Source: Rhizobium brockwellii (GTDB lineage Bacteria > Pseudomonadota > Alphaproteobacteria > Rhizobiales > Rhizobiaceae). Taken from it: 64,000 nt of DNA. The position numbers were made by a program, and so were the translations under genes. Below, piece after piece: positions 28,907 to 37,467 of the stretch. The DNA lies in NCBI RefSeq assembly GCF_000769405.2, contig NZ_CP053439.1, forward strand, positions 4,577,001 to 4,641,000, given 5' to 3'. The stretch's first letter is position 1, and each line of letters begins with the position of its first letter. The notes below the pieces were generated by a model, which saw nothing but the letters and a program-made list of their open reading frames with translations, had not been told where the DNA came from and did no database searches.

Positions 28907-29317
28907 TTGAAAGGTTTCTCGCTCGATCCCCGGCTGGAAAACGACAGCGTCAGCATCATGGTCACCGGTCTCTGTGATCTGAGATTGTCGAGGGACGCCC
29001 GCTGGCCCTGGCTCATTCTCGTGCCGCGACGGGCGGACATCACCGAAATCTTCGAGCTGACGCCGCTCGACCAGGTGCTGCTTGCCTTCGAGACGGAGCT
29101 GGTCGCCAAGGCGCTGAAGGAGATCACCGGCGCGACAAAAATCAATGTCGGGGCTCTTGGCAATATCGTCCGCCAGCTTCATGTTCATGTCATTGCCCGC
29201 TTCGAAGGCGATGCCAATTGGCCGGGTCCCGTCTGGGGCTTCGGGCGCGCGGAACCCTACGAAGACGGAAAGAGAGACGATTTTATAGCGAAGCTGCGGG
29301 AAGCCCTTTCATCATGA
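28907..29317 (+). CDS. HIT-domain protein with variant histidine triad
   Basis: A 136-residue HIT-family protein. The triad region reads RQLHVHVIARFEGD, so the first His of His-x-His-x-His is Gln while the second (nucleophile position) and third remain. The PWPWLILVPR and LGNIVRQLH segments fit the HIT fold. Such proteins hydrolyse nucleotide phosphoramidates or dinucleoside polyphosphates. The start is TTG 28907, seven bases after AGGAGG; no ATG in frame fits. Its stop overlaps the nudC start by four bases, so the two are coupled and nucleotide-related. Confidence 0.82.
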   Translation: MKGFSLDPRLENDSVSIMVTGLCDLRLSRDARWPWLILVPRRADITEIFELTPLDQVLLAFETELVAKALKEITGATKINVGALGNIVRQLHVHVIARFEGDANWPGPVWGFGRAEPYEDGKRDDFIAKLREALSS

Positions 29318-30273
29318 GTCATTCGCTTTTCGATTCGGATGTGCCGCATCCGGAACCCAGCAATCTCACGGCCTTTGCCGCCAACGACCTCAACCGCGAT
29401 TCCGAGCATCGCGATGAACAATCCGTCGAAAAGGCGCTGGCCAAGGAAGGCACCCATATCTTTGCCTTCGCGGGGGATAAGCTGGTGCTGAAGCATGACG
29501 GCCAGGTGCTCGACCCGCTCTTTGCCCGCTATGAGCTGCAGGGATTGCAGCCGAAGTGGGATGAAACGGTGCTTCTCGGCTACCGCAAGACCGGCGAGCC
29601 ACGCCTTGCCGTTCCCGTCGGCATCGATGTCGACGACCTCACCAGCCAGTACAAGCCTGCCGACGGCCGCACGCTGTTTCGCGAAATGCTGATCGACGAG
29701 GTGTTGCTCGGCGAATTCGCCCAGGCCGCGAGCCTCATCCGCTGGAACGGTGACAACCGCTTCTGCGGCCGCTGCGGCTCGGCGATGGAGATCCACATCG
29801 GCGGCTACAAGCGCATCTGCGCCGCCTGCGAGCACATGATCTTCCCCCGCACCGACCCCGTCGTCATCATGCTGACGGTTGACGAGCAGCGCGACCTCTG
29901 CCTGCTCGGCCGCAGCCCGCATTTTGCGCCCGGCATGTATTCCTGTCTTGCCGGCTTCCTCGAACCCGGCGAGACCATCGAGAACGCCGTGCGCCGCGAA
30001 ACGCTGGAGGAATCGGGCATCCGCACCGGCCGTATCCGCTACCACGCCTCGCAGCCCTGGCCGATGCCGCATTCCCTGATGATCGGCTGTTACGCCGAGG
30101 CGAAATCCACCGAAATCAGCCGCGACGAGACCGAGCTGGAGGATTGCCGCTGGTTTACCCGCGAGGAAACGATCGAGATGCTGGAACGCCCGAGCGCGAC
30201 AGGCAAGGCCTCGCCGCCGAAAGGGGCGATCGCCCACCGCCTGATGCGCGACTGGGTGGAGTGGAAGCGATAG
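29314..30273 (+). CDS. nudC: NADH pyrophosphatase (NAD-capped RNA hydrolase)
   Basis: A 319-residue NudC. It has a variable N-terminal domain, a four-cysteine zinc ribbon (CGRCGSAMEIHIGGYKRIC and AAC), then the Nudix box GFLEPGETIENAVRRETLEE with the E-x-x-E-E metal ligands, and the NudC-specific SQPWPMPHSLM. It cleaves NAD(H) and removes NAD caps from RNA. Its ATG overlaps the preceding HIT gene stop (ATGA). Confidence 0.94.
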   Translation: MSHSLFDSDVPHPEPSNLTAFAANDLNRDSEHRDEQSVEKALAKEGTHIFAFAGDKLVLKHDGQVLDPLFARYELQGLQPKWDETVLLGYRKTGEPRLAVPVGIDVDDLTSQYKPADGRTLFREMLIDEVLLGEFAQAASLIRWNGDNRFCGRCGSAMEIHIGGYKRICAACEHMIFPRTDPVVIMLTVDEQRDLCLLGRSPHFAPGMYSCLAGFLEPGETIENAVRRETLEESGIRTGRIRYHASQPWPMPHSLMIGCYAEAKSTEISRDETELEDCRWFTREETIEMLERPSATGKASPPKGAIAHRLMRDWVEWKR

Positions 30274-30277
30274 CACC

Positions 30278-30973
30278 ATGCCGGTCGCCCGCTCGGAACG
30301 GCTGCTGACGCTGCTCCAGACGCTCCGGCGTTACCGGCGACCGGTGACTGGCACGGTGCTCGCTGAGGAGACCGGCGTCAGCCTGCGCACACTCTATCGC
30401 GATATTGCCAGCCTGCAGGCCCAGGGCGCGATGATTGAGGGCGAAGCCGGTATCGGCTACGTGCTGAAGCCGGGCTTCATGCTGCCGCCGATGATGTTTT
30501 CCGAAGAAGAGCTGGAGGCATTGGTGCTTGGCTCGCGCTGGGTGGCCCGCGCCGCCGAGCCGCGCCTTGCCGGCGCCGGCGCCGATGCACTGGCCAAGAT
30601 TGCCGCCGTGCTGCCGGCCGATATGCGCGAGATGATCGATTCGGCAGCGCTTTTCGTCGGCCCTAAACGCAGGGACGAGGACAAGGCTGACGTCTCGGCC
30701 ATCCGTAGGGCGATCCGCCTGGAGCGTATCCTCGAACTGCATTATGGCGACGAGCAGGGACGTATCTCGCGCCGCCGCGTCTGGCCTTTCGGGCTCGGCT
30801 ATTACGAGCATGTGCGCGTCCTCATGGCCTGGTGCGAACTGCGCCAGGATTTTCGCCATTTCCGCACCGACCGCATCATCGACATGGCCTTGCATGAGGG
30901 GCGCTATCCGCGCCGCCGCACGGTGCTTCTCAAGGAATGGCGCGAGACGCAGGACGTGCCGATCGAGAACTGA
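30278..30973 (+). CDS. HTH-WYL transcriptional regulator
   Basis: A 231-residue regulator with an N-terminal winged helix of the HTH_11/DeoR type (VLAEETGVSLRTLYRDIASLQAQGA) and a C-terminal WYL-type ligand domain (VWPFGLGYYEHVRVLMAWCELRQDFRHFRTDRI). WYL domains sense small ligands or nucleic acids. It starts five bases after nudC, possibly in the same transcript. Target genes are unknown; the downstream small gene at 31046 is one candidate. Confidence 0.85.
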   Translation: MPVARSERLLTLLQTLRRYRRPVTGTVLAEETGVSLRTLYRDIASLQAQGAMIEGEAGIGYVLKPGFMLPPMMFSEEELEALVLGSRWVARAAEPRLAGAGADALAKIAAVLPADMREMIDSAALFVGPKRRDEDKADVSAIRRAIRLERILELHYGDEQGRISRRRVWPFGLGYYEHVRVLMAWCELRQDFRHFRTDRIIDMALHEGRYPRRRTVLLKEWRETQDVPIEN

Positions 30974-31045
30974 ACGCTACTGCCATAAACTGTCAGCAGG
31001 CGGGGTTATTATCAGTACCAGTCCAACAGGAAAGGAGTACTGAGC

Positions 31046-31306
31046 ATGGTAACGCCTCCAGCCATTCATTTCGCGAACGACCGTTTTGCTGCCGAGTCCT
31101 TTGCCGATGTCATTTCGGCCGAGACTTTTGCAGATGTCCGCCAGTCGGCACGCTCCGGCCTGCTGCACCTGGTCATGAGCGTTTTCCGCTTTCCCAGGGG
31201 AGAGGGCACCAGCCTCGACCTTGACGCGACTCCGGACTGCCTGAAGCGCGACCTCGGTTTCATGGATGGACGCGACCCGCATTGCGAGGACCATTTCCCG
31301 CTCTAG
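31046..31306 (+). CDS. Small protein of unknown function
   Basis: An 86-residue protein with a good ribosome site (AAAGGAG about ten bases upstream of ATG 31046). It has no signal peptide or membrane helix. The C-terminus PDCLKRDLGFMDGRD faintly resembles the end of DUF1127-type proteins, but the similarity is too weak to name. It has two cysteines. It lies between the WYL regulator and a VOC protein. Confidence 0.6.
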   Translation: MVTPPAIHFANDRFAAESFADVISAETFADVRQSARSGLLHLVMSVFRFPRGEGTSLDLDATPDCLKRDLGFMDGRDPHCEDHFPL

Positions 31307-31441
31307 GCCGCCCCTATCCTTGTCAACATCCGCCCGACGAGAACGGGGGCGTTGCGATCGCTACGCCCCTGCACTCTGCTGCCATTCATTGGCAGCAGAC
31401 GATCTCTCGCGGCGCCATTCTACAACAACGGGAGAACCGAA

Positions 31442-31810
31442 ATGACCAGCCCCAATCTCATCATTCTTTACGTCAAGGACCCGGGTGAAAGCGCCAGCTT
31501 CTACCGCAACCTGCTCAATCGCGAACCGGCCGTGGAGGCGCCGAATTTCGTCGCTTTTCCGCTTGAGGGCGGCTTCACCCTCGGTCTCTGGCGGCGCAGC
31601 AAGGTCGAACCGCAGCCCTCCGCCATCGGCAACCGCGGCGAAGTGGCCTTCATGGTCGAGGGAGAAAATGCCGTCGCCAGACATTATGAGGACTGGCGCC
31701 AGCGCGGTTTGCCGATCGCCCAGGAACTGACCGAACTGGATTTTGGTCCGACCTTCGTCGTGCTCGATCCGGACGGGCATCGGCTGCGTGTCTGTGAGCC
31801 GGATAAATAA
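31442..31810 (+). CDS. VOC-family (glyoxalase-like) protein
   Basis: A 122-residue single-module VOC protein: NLIILYVKDPGESASFYRNLL at the start, GEVAFMVEG in the middle, and FVVLDPDGHRLRVCEPDK at the end, the usual beta-alpha-beta-beta-beta arrangement twice. Members are dioxygenases, glyoxalases or resistance proteins; this one cannot be assigned. The start at 31442 follows GGGAG. It is convergent with pheA. Confidence 0.8.
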   Translation: MTSPNLIILYVKDPGESASFYRNLLNREPAVEAPNFVAFPLEGGFTLGLWRRSKVEPQPSAIGNRGEVAFMVEGENAVARHYEDWRQRGLPIAQELTELDFGPTFVVLDPDGHRLRVCEPDK

Positions 31811-31833
31811 TTCATGCAACTTGCGGGCTTGTC

Positions 31834-32688
31834 TTACAGCAGGCCTCGCATTGCATGCCCATTGTAAACGCCGAGGATGCGGACTTTCTCGGAAAAGAAC
31901 CGCAGTTCCTCCAGCGCTCGGCGCACGTTCGGATCGTTCGGATGGCCTTCGATATCGGCGTAGAACTGCGTCGCCACGAATTTTCCGCCGAGCTGGTAGC
32001 TTTCGAGCTTCGTCATGTTGATGTTGTTGGTGGCAAAACCGCCAAGCGCCTTGTAGAGCGCGGCCGGAATGTTGCGGACGTTGAAGACGAAGGTGGTGAC
32101 GACCTTTTCTTCCGCAGAATTCCGCTGCGCCCATTCTTCGTCGCGGGACAGGACGACGAAGCGGGTGACGTTGTTTTCCGTATCCTCGACATTTTCGGCG
32201 ATGATCTCGAGCCCGTAGAGATCGGCGGCAAGGCGCGGTGCTAAGGCCGCCATCGAGCGGTCTCCGGTTTCCTGCACGAGCTTTGCCGCCCCTGCCGTAT
32301 CGCCGGCGATCACCGGCTTCCAGCCATTGGCGCGAACGATCTTGCGGCACTGGCCGAGCGCGTGGATATGGCTGTGCACCGTGCGGATCTCGTCCTTGGT
32401 GACACCGGGCAGCACCATCAGCTGGAAGCGGATAGGCATGAAATATTCGCCGATGATGTGCAGCCGCGACTCCGGCAGCAGATGGTGGATATCGGCGACG
32501 CGCCCGGCAATCGTGTTCTCGATCGGGATCATCCCGATATCGGCATCGCCGTTATCGACCGCCGTGAACGCATCCTCGAAAGTCTGGCAGGGCAGCGGCT
32601 CCATGGTCGGAAACATGTCGCGGCTCGCCATGTCGGAATTGGCGCCGAATTCGCCCTGGAAGGCGATCCTGTTGGTCTTGATGTTCAT
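31834..32688 (-). CDS. pheA: Prephenate dehydratase
   Basis: A 284-residue monofunctional PheA: prephenate to phenylpyruvate in phenylalanine synthesis. The catalytic domain has IAFQGEFGANSD, MIPIENTIAGRV and the NVTRFVVLSRD motif with the Thr-Arg-Phe. The C-terminal ACT domain (about residues 195-280, NMTKLESYQLGGKF) gives phenylalanine feedback. There is no chorismate mutase domain. It starts ten bases after the kdsB stop, so the pair is likely co-transcribed. Confidence 0.94.
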   Translation of the reverse strand: MNIKTNRIAFQGEFGANSDMASRDMFPTMEPLPCQTFEDAFTAVDNGDADIGMIPIENTIAGRVADIHHLLPESRLHIIGEYFMPIRFQLMVLPGVTKDEIRTVHSHIHALGQCRKIVRANGWKPVIAGDTAGAAKLVQETGDRSMAALAPRLAADLYGLEIIAENVEDTENNVTRFVVLSRDEEWAQRNSAEEKVVTTFVFNVRNIPAALYKALGGFATNNINMTKLESYQLGGKFVATQFYADIEGHPNDPNVRRALEELRFFSEKVRILGVYNGHAMRGLL

Positions 32689-32698
32689 GATGGTTCCG

Positions 32699-33454
32699 TC
32701 AGTTCGACTTTGCGGAGAGGATGCGCCGCGCTTTTTCGAGGTCGGCGGGAGTATCGACACCGAGCGGAACCGTGTCAACGATCTCGGCGTCGATGCGCAT
32801 GCCGGCTTCCAGCGCCCGCAGCTGCTCCAGCGATTCACGCTTTTCGAGTGTCGAGGGACCGAGCGAGACGAACCGTTCGAGCGCCGTACGCCGATAGGCA
32901 TAAAGGCCGATATGATGGTAGAGCGGCCCCTGGCCGTAAGGCGCGGTTGCGCGCGTGAAGTAGAGCGCATGCAGCCGGTTGCGGGAAATCGGCGAGCCGA
33001 CAATCTTGACGATGTGCGGCGCGGTCTTGTCCTCGTCATTGTCGATTTCGGTTGTCAGCGTGCCGATATCGACCGCCTCGTTCTCGAGCGGGCGCAAAGC
33101 CGCGCGCACTGTTTCCGGATCGATCGTCGGCAGATCGCCCTGGACGTTGACGATGATTTTCGCCTTGCCCTCCGGATCGACTTTCGTCAGCGCCTCAAAG
33201 ATCCGATCAGAACCGGACTGGTGATCCGTGCTGGTCATGACGACTTCGAAGCCGGCGGCGGCCACCGCATCGAATACCTGGCTGTCGTCGACGGCGACGA
33301 CGACGCGGCCGATGGCCGCCTCCCTGGCGCGCAGCGCCACCTGGACGATCATCGGCAGACCACAAATATCGGCCAGCGGCTTGCCCGGAAGCCTGGTGGA
33401 GGCCATGCGCGCCGGGATCAATACGAGCACGCCGTCTAAATTTGAATCACTCAT
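32699..33454 (-). CDS. kdsB: 3-deoxy-manno-octulosonate cytidylyltransferase
   Basis: A 251-residue KdsB, activating Kdo with CTP for lipopolysaccharide core synthesis. It starts [21 protein letters not shown] with the nucleotide-binding [22 protein letters not shown]-like [21 protein letters not shown] and HIGLYAYRR are all typical. It precedes pheA and is divergent from a cytochrome c gene. Confidence 0.95.
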   Translation of the reverse strand: MSDSNLDGVLVLIPARMASTRLPGKPLADICGLPMIVQVALRAREAAIGRVVVAVDDSQVFDAVAAAGFEVVMTSTDHQSGSDRIFEALTKVDPEGKAKIIVNVQGDLPTIDPETVRAALRPLENEAVDIGTLTTEIDNDEDKTAPHIVKIVGSPISRNRLHALYFTRATAPYGQGPLYHHIGLYAYRRTALERFVSLGPSTLEKRESLEQLRALEAGMRIDAEIVDTVPLGVDTPADLEKARRILSAKSN

Positions 33455-33608
33455 TGTTCGGGCCTTCTATTCCGGGCTGAAAAGTGTCAAAAAGTCTCAC
33501 GCACAAGACCATTTAGACAGTTGCAACGATCAACCAAAAGACATAGGTTCCGCGCGATTTCAAGATGGTCCGGTTTATGGTCTGCCGGCTGCAAGGGGAG
33601 CATTGCAG

Positions 33609-34172
33609 ATGAATTCATACGTCAATACGGCCGTGGGGGCGCTGCTCGGAACGATTTTCGTTCTGATGTCGGTCTCCATCGCGTCCGAAGGGATCTTCCA
33701 TTCCGAAGCACCGGAAAAGGAAGGTTTCTCGATCGTTGCCGAAGAGGCGCCCGCCGCTGGCGGTGAGGCTGCGCCTGCCGTTGCTGTTCCGATCGCACAA
33801 TTGCTCGCTTCTGCAGATGCCAAGGCCGGTGAAACGGTCTTCAAGAAGTGTCAGGCCTGTCATGACGGCACCAAAGGGGGACCGAACAAGGTCGGTCCCA
33901 ACCTCTTTGGTGTCGTAGATCGCCCGATCGCCTCGCATGAAGGCTTCGCCTATTCCGCTGCCATGAAGGATTTCTCCAAGGGCAGCAGCGAGAAGTGGAC
34001 CTTCGAATTTCTCAACAAGTTCCTGCTGGCGCCGAAAAAGGACGTTCCAGGCACCGCGATGGGCTTCGCCGGTCTGGCGAAGGATCAGGACCGCGCCAAC
34101 GTCATCCTCTACCTGCACACGCTCGCCGATTCGCCGGTGCCGCTGCCGGATCCGAAGGCTGCGACGCAGTGA
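33609..34172 (+). CDS. cycM: Membrane-anchored cytochrome c (CycM-like)
   Basis: A 187-residue class I cytochrome c held by an uncleaved N-terminal helix (about residues 7-27), followed by an Ala/Pro-rich linker. Heme is bound by C81-QA-CH and the axial Met is M151 in [10 protein letters not shown]. This layout matches CycM of Bradyrhizobium, which carries electrons from the bc1 complex to aa3 oxidase. The assignment of the symbol is by resemblance. A strong terminator follows. Confidence 0.86.
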   Translation: MNSYVNTAVGALLGTIFVLMSVSIASEGIFHSEAPEKEGFSIVAEEAPAAGGEAAPAVAVPIAQLLASADAKAGETVFKKCQACHDGTKGGPNKVGPNLFGVVDRPIASHEGFAYSAAMKDFSKGSSEKWTFEFLNKFLLAPKKDVPGTAMGFAGLAKDQDRANVILYLHTLADSPVPLPDPKAATQ

Positions 34173-34198
34173 CGCGGCAGACAATCGCATGACATCGA

Positions 34199-34224
34199 AG
34201 CCCGGCCCGCAAGCCGGGCTTTTT
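34199..34224 (+). terminator. Intrinsic terminator of the cytochrome c gene
   Basis: AGCCCGG-CCCGCAA-CCGGGCT followed by TTTTG, about 27 bases after the stop codon. Confidence 0.92.
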
Positions 34225-34243
34225 GCTGTGCAGAGAACCGATT

Positions 34244-34292
34244 AAAGCATGTCGCGCAAAACTGTGCAGCGGTTTTAGACTACGACGCGCTT
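34244..34292. repeat. Palindromic repeat family A, copy 3
   Basis: AAAGCATGTCGCGCAAAACT, the AAAACTGTGCAGCGGTTTT core, then TACGACGCGCTT. It runs to the last bases of the transporter gene on the minus strand. Confidence 0.8.
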
Positions 34293-35239
34293 CAGGCGCC
34301 GAGGAAATAGGCCCAGAGCGAGACCGTGATGGCGCCGAGCGCCGTCGTCACCGTGATCGTCGAGGCGGCGAGGCTGTGACCGACGCCGAAGCGATTGGCG
34401 ATCAGCCAGGCATTGACGCCTGTCGGAACGGAGGAGGTCAGCACGATCGCTGCCGTCCATTCGGGGCTCAGGCCGAGGAGGTGGCTCGCCGCCCACACGC
34501 AACCGGGCAGCAGCAGCAGCTTCAGGCTCGAAGTGACGCTGGCAATGCCGAGATTGCCGGAGACGCCATATCTCTCCAGCGCCATGCCGAGCGATATCAG
34601 CGCCGCCGGACCGGCAATGCCGGCGATCTGCCCGACAACGGTTGCCACCGTCGTCGGCATGGTGAGACCGGAAAGGTGCATGGCCATGCCGGCCGCAAGC
34701 CCGATCACCAGCGGGTTGCGCACGAGGTTGACCGCGATCTGGCGGAGCACGAGCACCATGCTGCGATCGCATTTGCCGGCGATCTTGCGCTCGGCATGCT
34801 CCATCAGGACCGTGCCGGCGACCATCATGACGGGCAGATGCACGGCAAGCAGGATCGACAGCGCCACCAGCCCTTCGTCGCCGACGGTCCGCTCGACGAG
34901 CGGCAGACCGATGAAAATATTGTTGGCGAAGGCCGAGGAAACGCCGGCCAGCACGCCGATTCGTTCGTCGCGGCCGAAGAGGCGTGTGGCGGCGATATGG
35001 CCGGCCGTCCAGGTGATGGCAACGCCGGAAAAATAGACGATCCAGAGGCGAAAGGGCGAGGCGCCATGAAAATCCGCTTCGGCGATGGTGCGGAAGAGCA
35101 GAAGCGGCACGGCGATCTTGAAGACGAATTCGCTGAGCGCTTCGCCGACATTCGAGGCCATCAACCCGCTGCGGACGATCACCCAGCCGATGAGAATCAG
35201 GATGAAGATGGGAAGGACGTCGAGAATGATGGCTGACAT
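34292..35239 (-). CDS. AEC-family (auxin efflux carrier-like) transporter
   Basis: About 315 residues with roughly ten membrane helices. It starts MSAIILDVLPIFILILIGWV and has the conserved ANNIFIGLPL segment and PTGVNAWLIANRFG near the C-terminus. Bacterial members move malonate, malate or other organic acids; the substrate is not readable here. A start 12 codons upstream (35275) is possible, but the hydrophobic family start fits 35239 better. Confidence 0.85.
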   Translation of the reverse strand: MSAIILDVLPIFILILIGWVIVRSGLMASNVGEALSEFVFKIAVPLLLFRTIAEADFHGASPFRLWIVYFSGVAITWTAGHIAATRLFGRDERIGVLAGVSSAFANNIFIGLPLVERTVGDEGLVALSILLAVHLPVMMVAGTVLMEHAERKIAGKCDRSMVLVLRQIAVNLVRNPLVIGLAAGMAMHLSGLTMPTTVATVVGQIAGIAGPAALISLGMALERYGVSGNLGIASVTSSLKLLLLPGCVWAASHLLGLSPEWTAAIVLTSSVPTGVNAWLIANRFGVGHSLAASTITVTTALGAITVSLWAYFLGA

Positions 35240-35279
35240 AGGGCAGGCTGCTCTGCGCGGGGGAGTATTCGACATCTAT

Positions 35280-35373
35280 AGCGCAGCGCGTCTTTCAGAC
35301 GCGCAAAGGACGCTGTAGCGCTTTGAATTGCTGCATAATTTATCCTTAAATCGATTCCGATTTAAGGAATTAT
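35280..35373. repeat. Palindromic repeat family B, copy 1
   Basis: An AGCGCGTCTTTCAGACGCGC palindrome, then AAAGGACGCTG, then AATCGATTCCGATTTAAGG near the other end. The same ordered blocks recur at 48936, 54287 and, inverted, at 55158. Confidence 0.85.
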
Positions 35374-35441
35374 CCAGTAGCAGCAAACTGCTGGGATTGA
35401 AAAGGCAATCGCCGTCGTCCAATCAGGCACATCGGCAAAAC

Positions 35442-35467
35442 AAAAAAAGCGGGCATAGCCCGCTTTT
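35442..35467 (-). terminator. Orphan intrinsic terminator
   Basis: Read on the minus strand: AAAAGCGGGC-TAT-GCCCGC followed by TTTTTTTG. No annotated minus-strand gene lies upstream of it; the next gene upstream is divergent. It implies an unannotated minus-strand transcript. Confidence 0.85.
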
Positions 35468-35640
35468 CCGCTCCGGCCTTGCCGGATACCCGAATCACGA
35501 AGCTGCCAGTTCATCCGTGGTCAGCAACGCGCCGGTAAGATCGAAGGGATCATCCCTCGTGCGCCCGGCTGCAACTGAAAGCTGCTCATACCGGTCTTCT
35601 TGCGAGTATTTCTAGATTTCGAAAGTGACAGGGACATGAC
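35468..35640 (-). ncRNA. Candidate small transcript or micro-ORF ending at the orphan terminator
   Basis: The minus strand between the kinase gene start and the orphan terminator has no long gene. It contains a 20-nt sequence (35504-35523) repeated exactly on the plus strand at 50179. Reading through it gives LTTDELAAS and a stop, with protein-like sequence for about 37 codons upstream but no start codon in that frame. A 39-codon ATG frame overlaps in another phase. Extent and nature are uncertain. Confidence 0.3.
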
Positions 35641-35758
35641 GAATAGGCGGCACTTTTACGAAGAAATAGATAGGCCATCCACCATTTATCCTTCCAAACC
35701 GCGGAAATTTCGCTAAGACCGAACCCCGGCTATCACAAACTCCGGGACCCTCCATTTC

Positions 35759-36751
35759 ATGACAAGATTCGATGTTCTGACAGTCGGCAACGCAATCGTG
35801 GATATCATTGCCCGTTGCGACGACCAGTTCCTCATTGACAACCAGATCACCAAGGCGGCGATGAACCTCATCGATGCCGAACGCGCCGAACTCTTGTATT
35901 CGCGCATGGGACCGGCGCTCGAAGCCTCCGGCGGCAGCGCCGGCAACACGGCGGCGGGCGTGGCCAGCCTCGGCGGCAAGGCTGCCTATTTCGGCAATGT
36001 TGCCCAAGATCAGCTCGGTGACATCTTCGCGCACGACATCCGCGCCCAGGGCGTCCACTACCAGACCCGGCCCAAGGGCACCTTCCCGCCGACGGCACGT
36101 TCGATGATCTTCGTCACCGAAGACGGCGAGCGTTCGATGAACACCTATCTCGGCGCCTGCGTCGAGCTCGGCCCTGAGGATGTCGAGACCGATGTCGTGG
36201 CCGATGCCAAGGTCACCTATTTCGAAGGTTATCTCTGGGATCCGCCGCGCGCCAAGGAAGCGATCCTCGATTGTGCCCGCATCGCCCATGAAAACGGCCG
36301 CGAAATGTCGATGACGCTGTCCGACAGCTTCTGCGTCGACCGCTATCGCGGCGAATTTCTCGATCTGATGCGCTCCGGCAAGGTCGATATCGTCTTCGCC
36401 AATCGCCAGGAAGCGCTGTCGCTCTACGAGACCGACGATTTCGAGGAGGCGCTGAACAGGATCGCCGCCGATTGCAAGATCGCCGCGGTGACGATGAGCG
36501 AGGATGGCGCTGTCATCCTGAAGGGCCGCGAGCGTTTTTACGTCGATGCGATCCGGATCAGGGAAGTGGTCGATACGACCGGTGCCGGCGATTTGTTCGC
36601 CTCCGGCTTCCTCTATGGCTACACGCAGGGACGCTCTCTCGAGGATTGCGGCAAGCTCGGATGCCTGGCTGCCGGCATCGTCATCCAGCAGATCGGCCCG
36701 CGCCCGATGACCTCGCTTTCCGAGGCCGCCAAACGGGCAGGGCTTATTTGA
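35759..36751 (+). CDS. Adenosine kinase-like PfkB-family sugar kinase
   Basis: A 330-residue ribokinase-fold enzyme. The N-terminal PfkB motif is GGSAGNTAAGVASLGG and the C-terminal anion-hole motif with catalytic Asp is DTTGAGDLFASGF. Overall layout (VGNAIVDIIARCDD start; TYLGACVELGPEDV) matches rhizobial proteins called adenosine kinase. Phosphorylation of adenosine is likely but other nucleosides or sugars are possible. Its end overlaps the convergent SH3 gene by eight bases. Confidence 0.86.
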   Translation: MTRFDVLTVGNAIVDIIARCDDQFLIDNQITKAAMNLIDAERAELLYSRMGPALEASGGSAGNTAAGVASLGGKAAYFGNVAQDQLGDIFAHDIRAQGVHYQTRPKGTFPPTARSMIFVTEDGERSMNTYLGACVELGPEDVETDVVADAKVTYFEGYLWDPPRAKEAILDCARIAHENGREMSMTLSDSFCVDRYRGEFLDLMRSGKVDIVFANRQEALSLYETDDFEEALNRIAADCKIAAVTMSEDGAVILKGRERFYVDAIRIREVVDTTGAGDLFASGFLYGYTQGRSLEDCGKLGCLAAGIVIQQIGPRPMTSLSEAAKRAGLI

Positions 36752-37283
36752 AGGCTTCACCGGGATAGGCGCCCCAGATCTCTGACTGCGCCACCCAACC
36801 CGAGGCGCCGTCGGATTCGGCGCGGCACCAGTCGCCGTTGCATTCGCCGATCGTCAGCATCACGCCGGGTTCCAGCTTGGCGACGATCGAGGCGGAGGGC
36901 TGCGCCTCGCGGCGCAGATTGACATAGATGCCCTTGCCCTTGGTCTTCATCCATGGGGCGGCGATCGCCGCGCGCTGGCCTGACAGCAGCGACTGGTTGA
37001 CCCAGCCTTCGGTGCCGTCGGCATCGCGGATACGGCGCCAATTGTCGTATTCCTGGATGATCTCCACGGGCAGGCCGGATTTCAGGTACATCCACGACAC
37101 GGCGTAATCCGTTCCCGGACCGATGCGCAGGTTGACGCGCTTGGATTTCAGCGTGACGAAACGCGGCAATGGCAGTCCGCTTGGCCCCTTGGCCGCCTGC
37201 GCATGGGCGAACTCGACGCTTCCTATGGATGCAGCCAGAGCGATGGCAAGGGCGAGGCAGGACGTCAGGACTTTGCTGCGCAT
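36744..37283 (-). CDS. Exported SH3-domain protein
   Basis: A 179-residue protein with a signal peptide (MRSKVLTSCLALAIALAASIG, cleavage near FAHAQA). It has two bacterial SH3-like modules: VNLRIGPGTDYAVSWMYLKSG through EGWVNQSLLSG, and YVNLRREAQPSASIVAKLEPG through SGWVAQSEIWG. Such modules usually bind peptidoglycan or cell-wall peptides. ATG 37283 starts the signal peptide; upstream codons are not needed. The 3' end overlaps the convergent kinase gene. Confidence 0.84.
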   Translation of the reverse strand: MRSKVLTSCLALAIALAASIGSVEFAHAQAAKGPSGLPLPRFVTLKSKRVNLRIGPGTDYAVSWMYLKSGLPVEIIQEYDNWRRIRDADGTEGWVNQSLLSGQRAAIAAPWMKTKGKGIYVNLRREAQPSASIVAKLEPGVMLTIGECNGDWCRAESDGASGWVAQSEIWGAYPGEAFK

Positions 37284-37467
37284 GGAAGTTTCCGTTTGCT
37301 CGAATTCGCGGGCAGGCCCGGCCTGTTCGCGGTCCGGGCTCTGACATTCCCCGGCTGCACCACGAGTTTTGTTTGTCTTCGCGTGCGGGTCTGGTAGAAA
37401 ATGCCCGGATGGGAAAATTATCACCCCTCTTGGTTAAAGACCTCTGAACAAGGCACCACAGGCAGCC

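Noticed and set aside
35612..36760. 382-codon open frame opposite the adenosine-kinase-like gene
   Set aside because: Antisense shadow; the plus strand encodes complete PfkB signatures.
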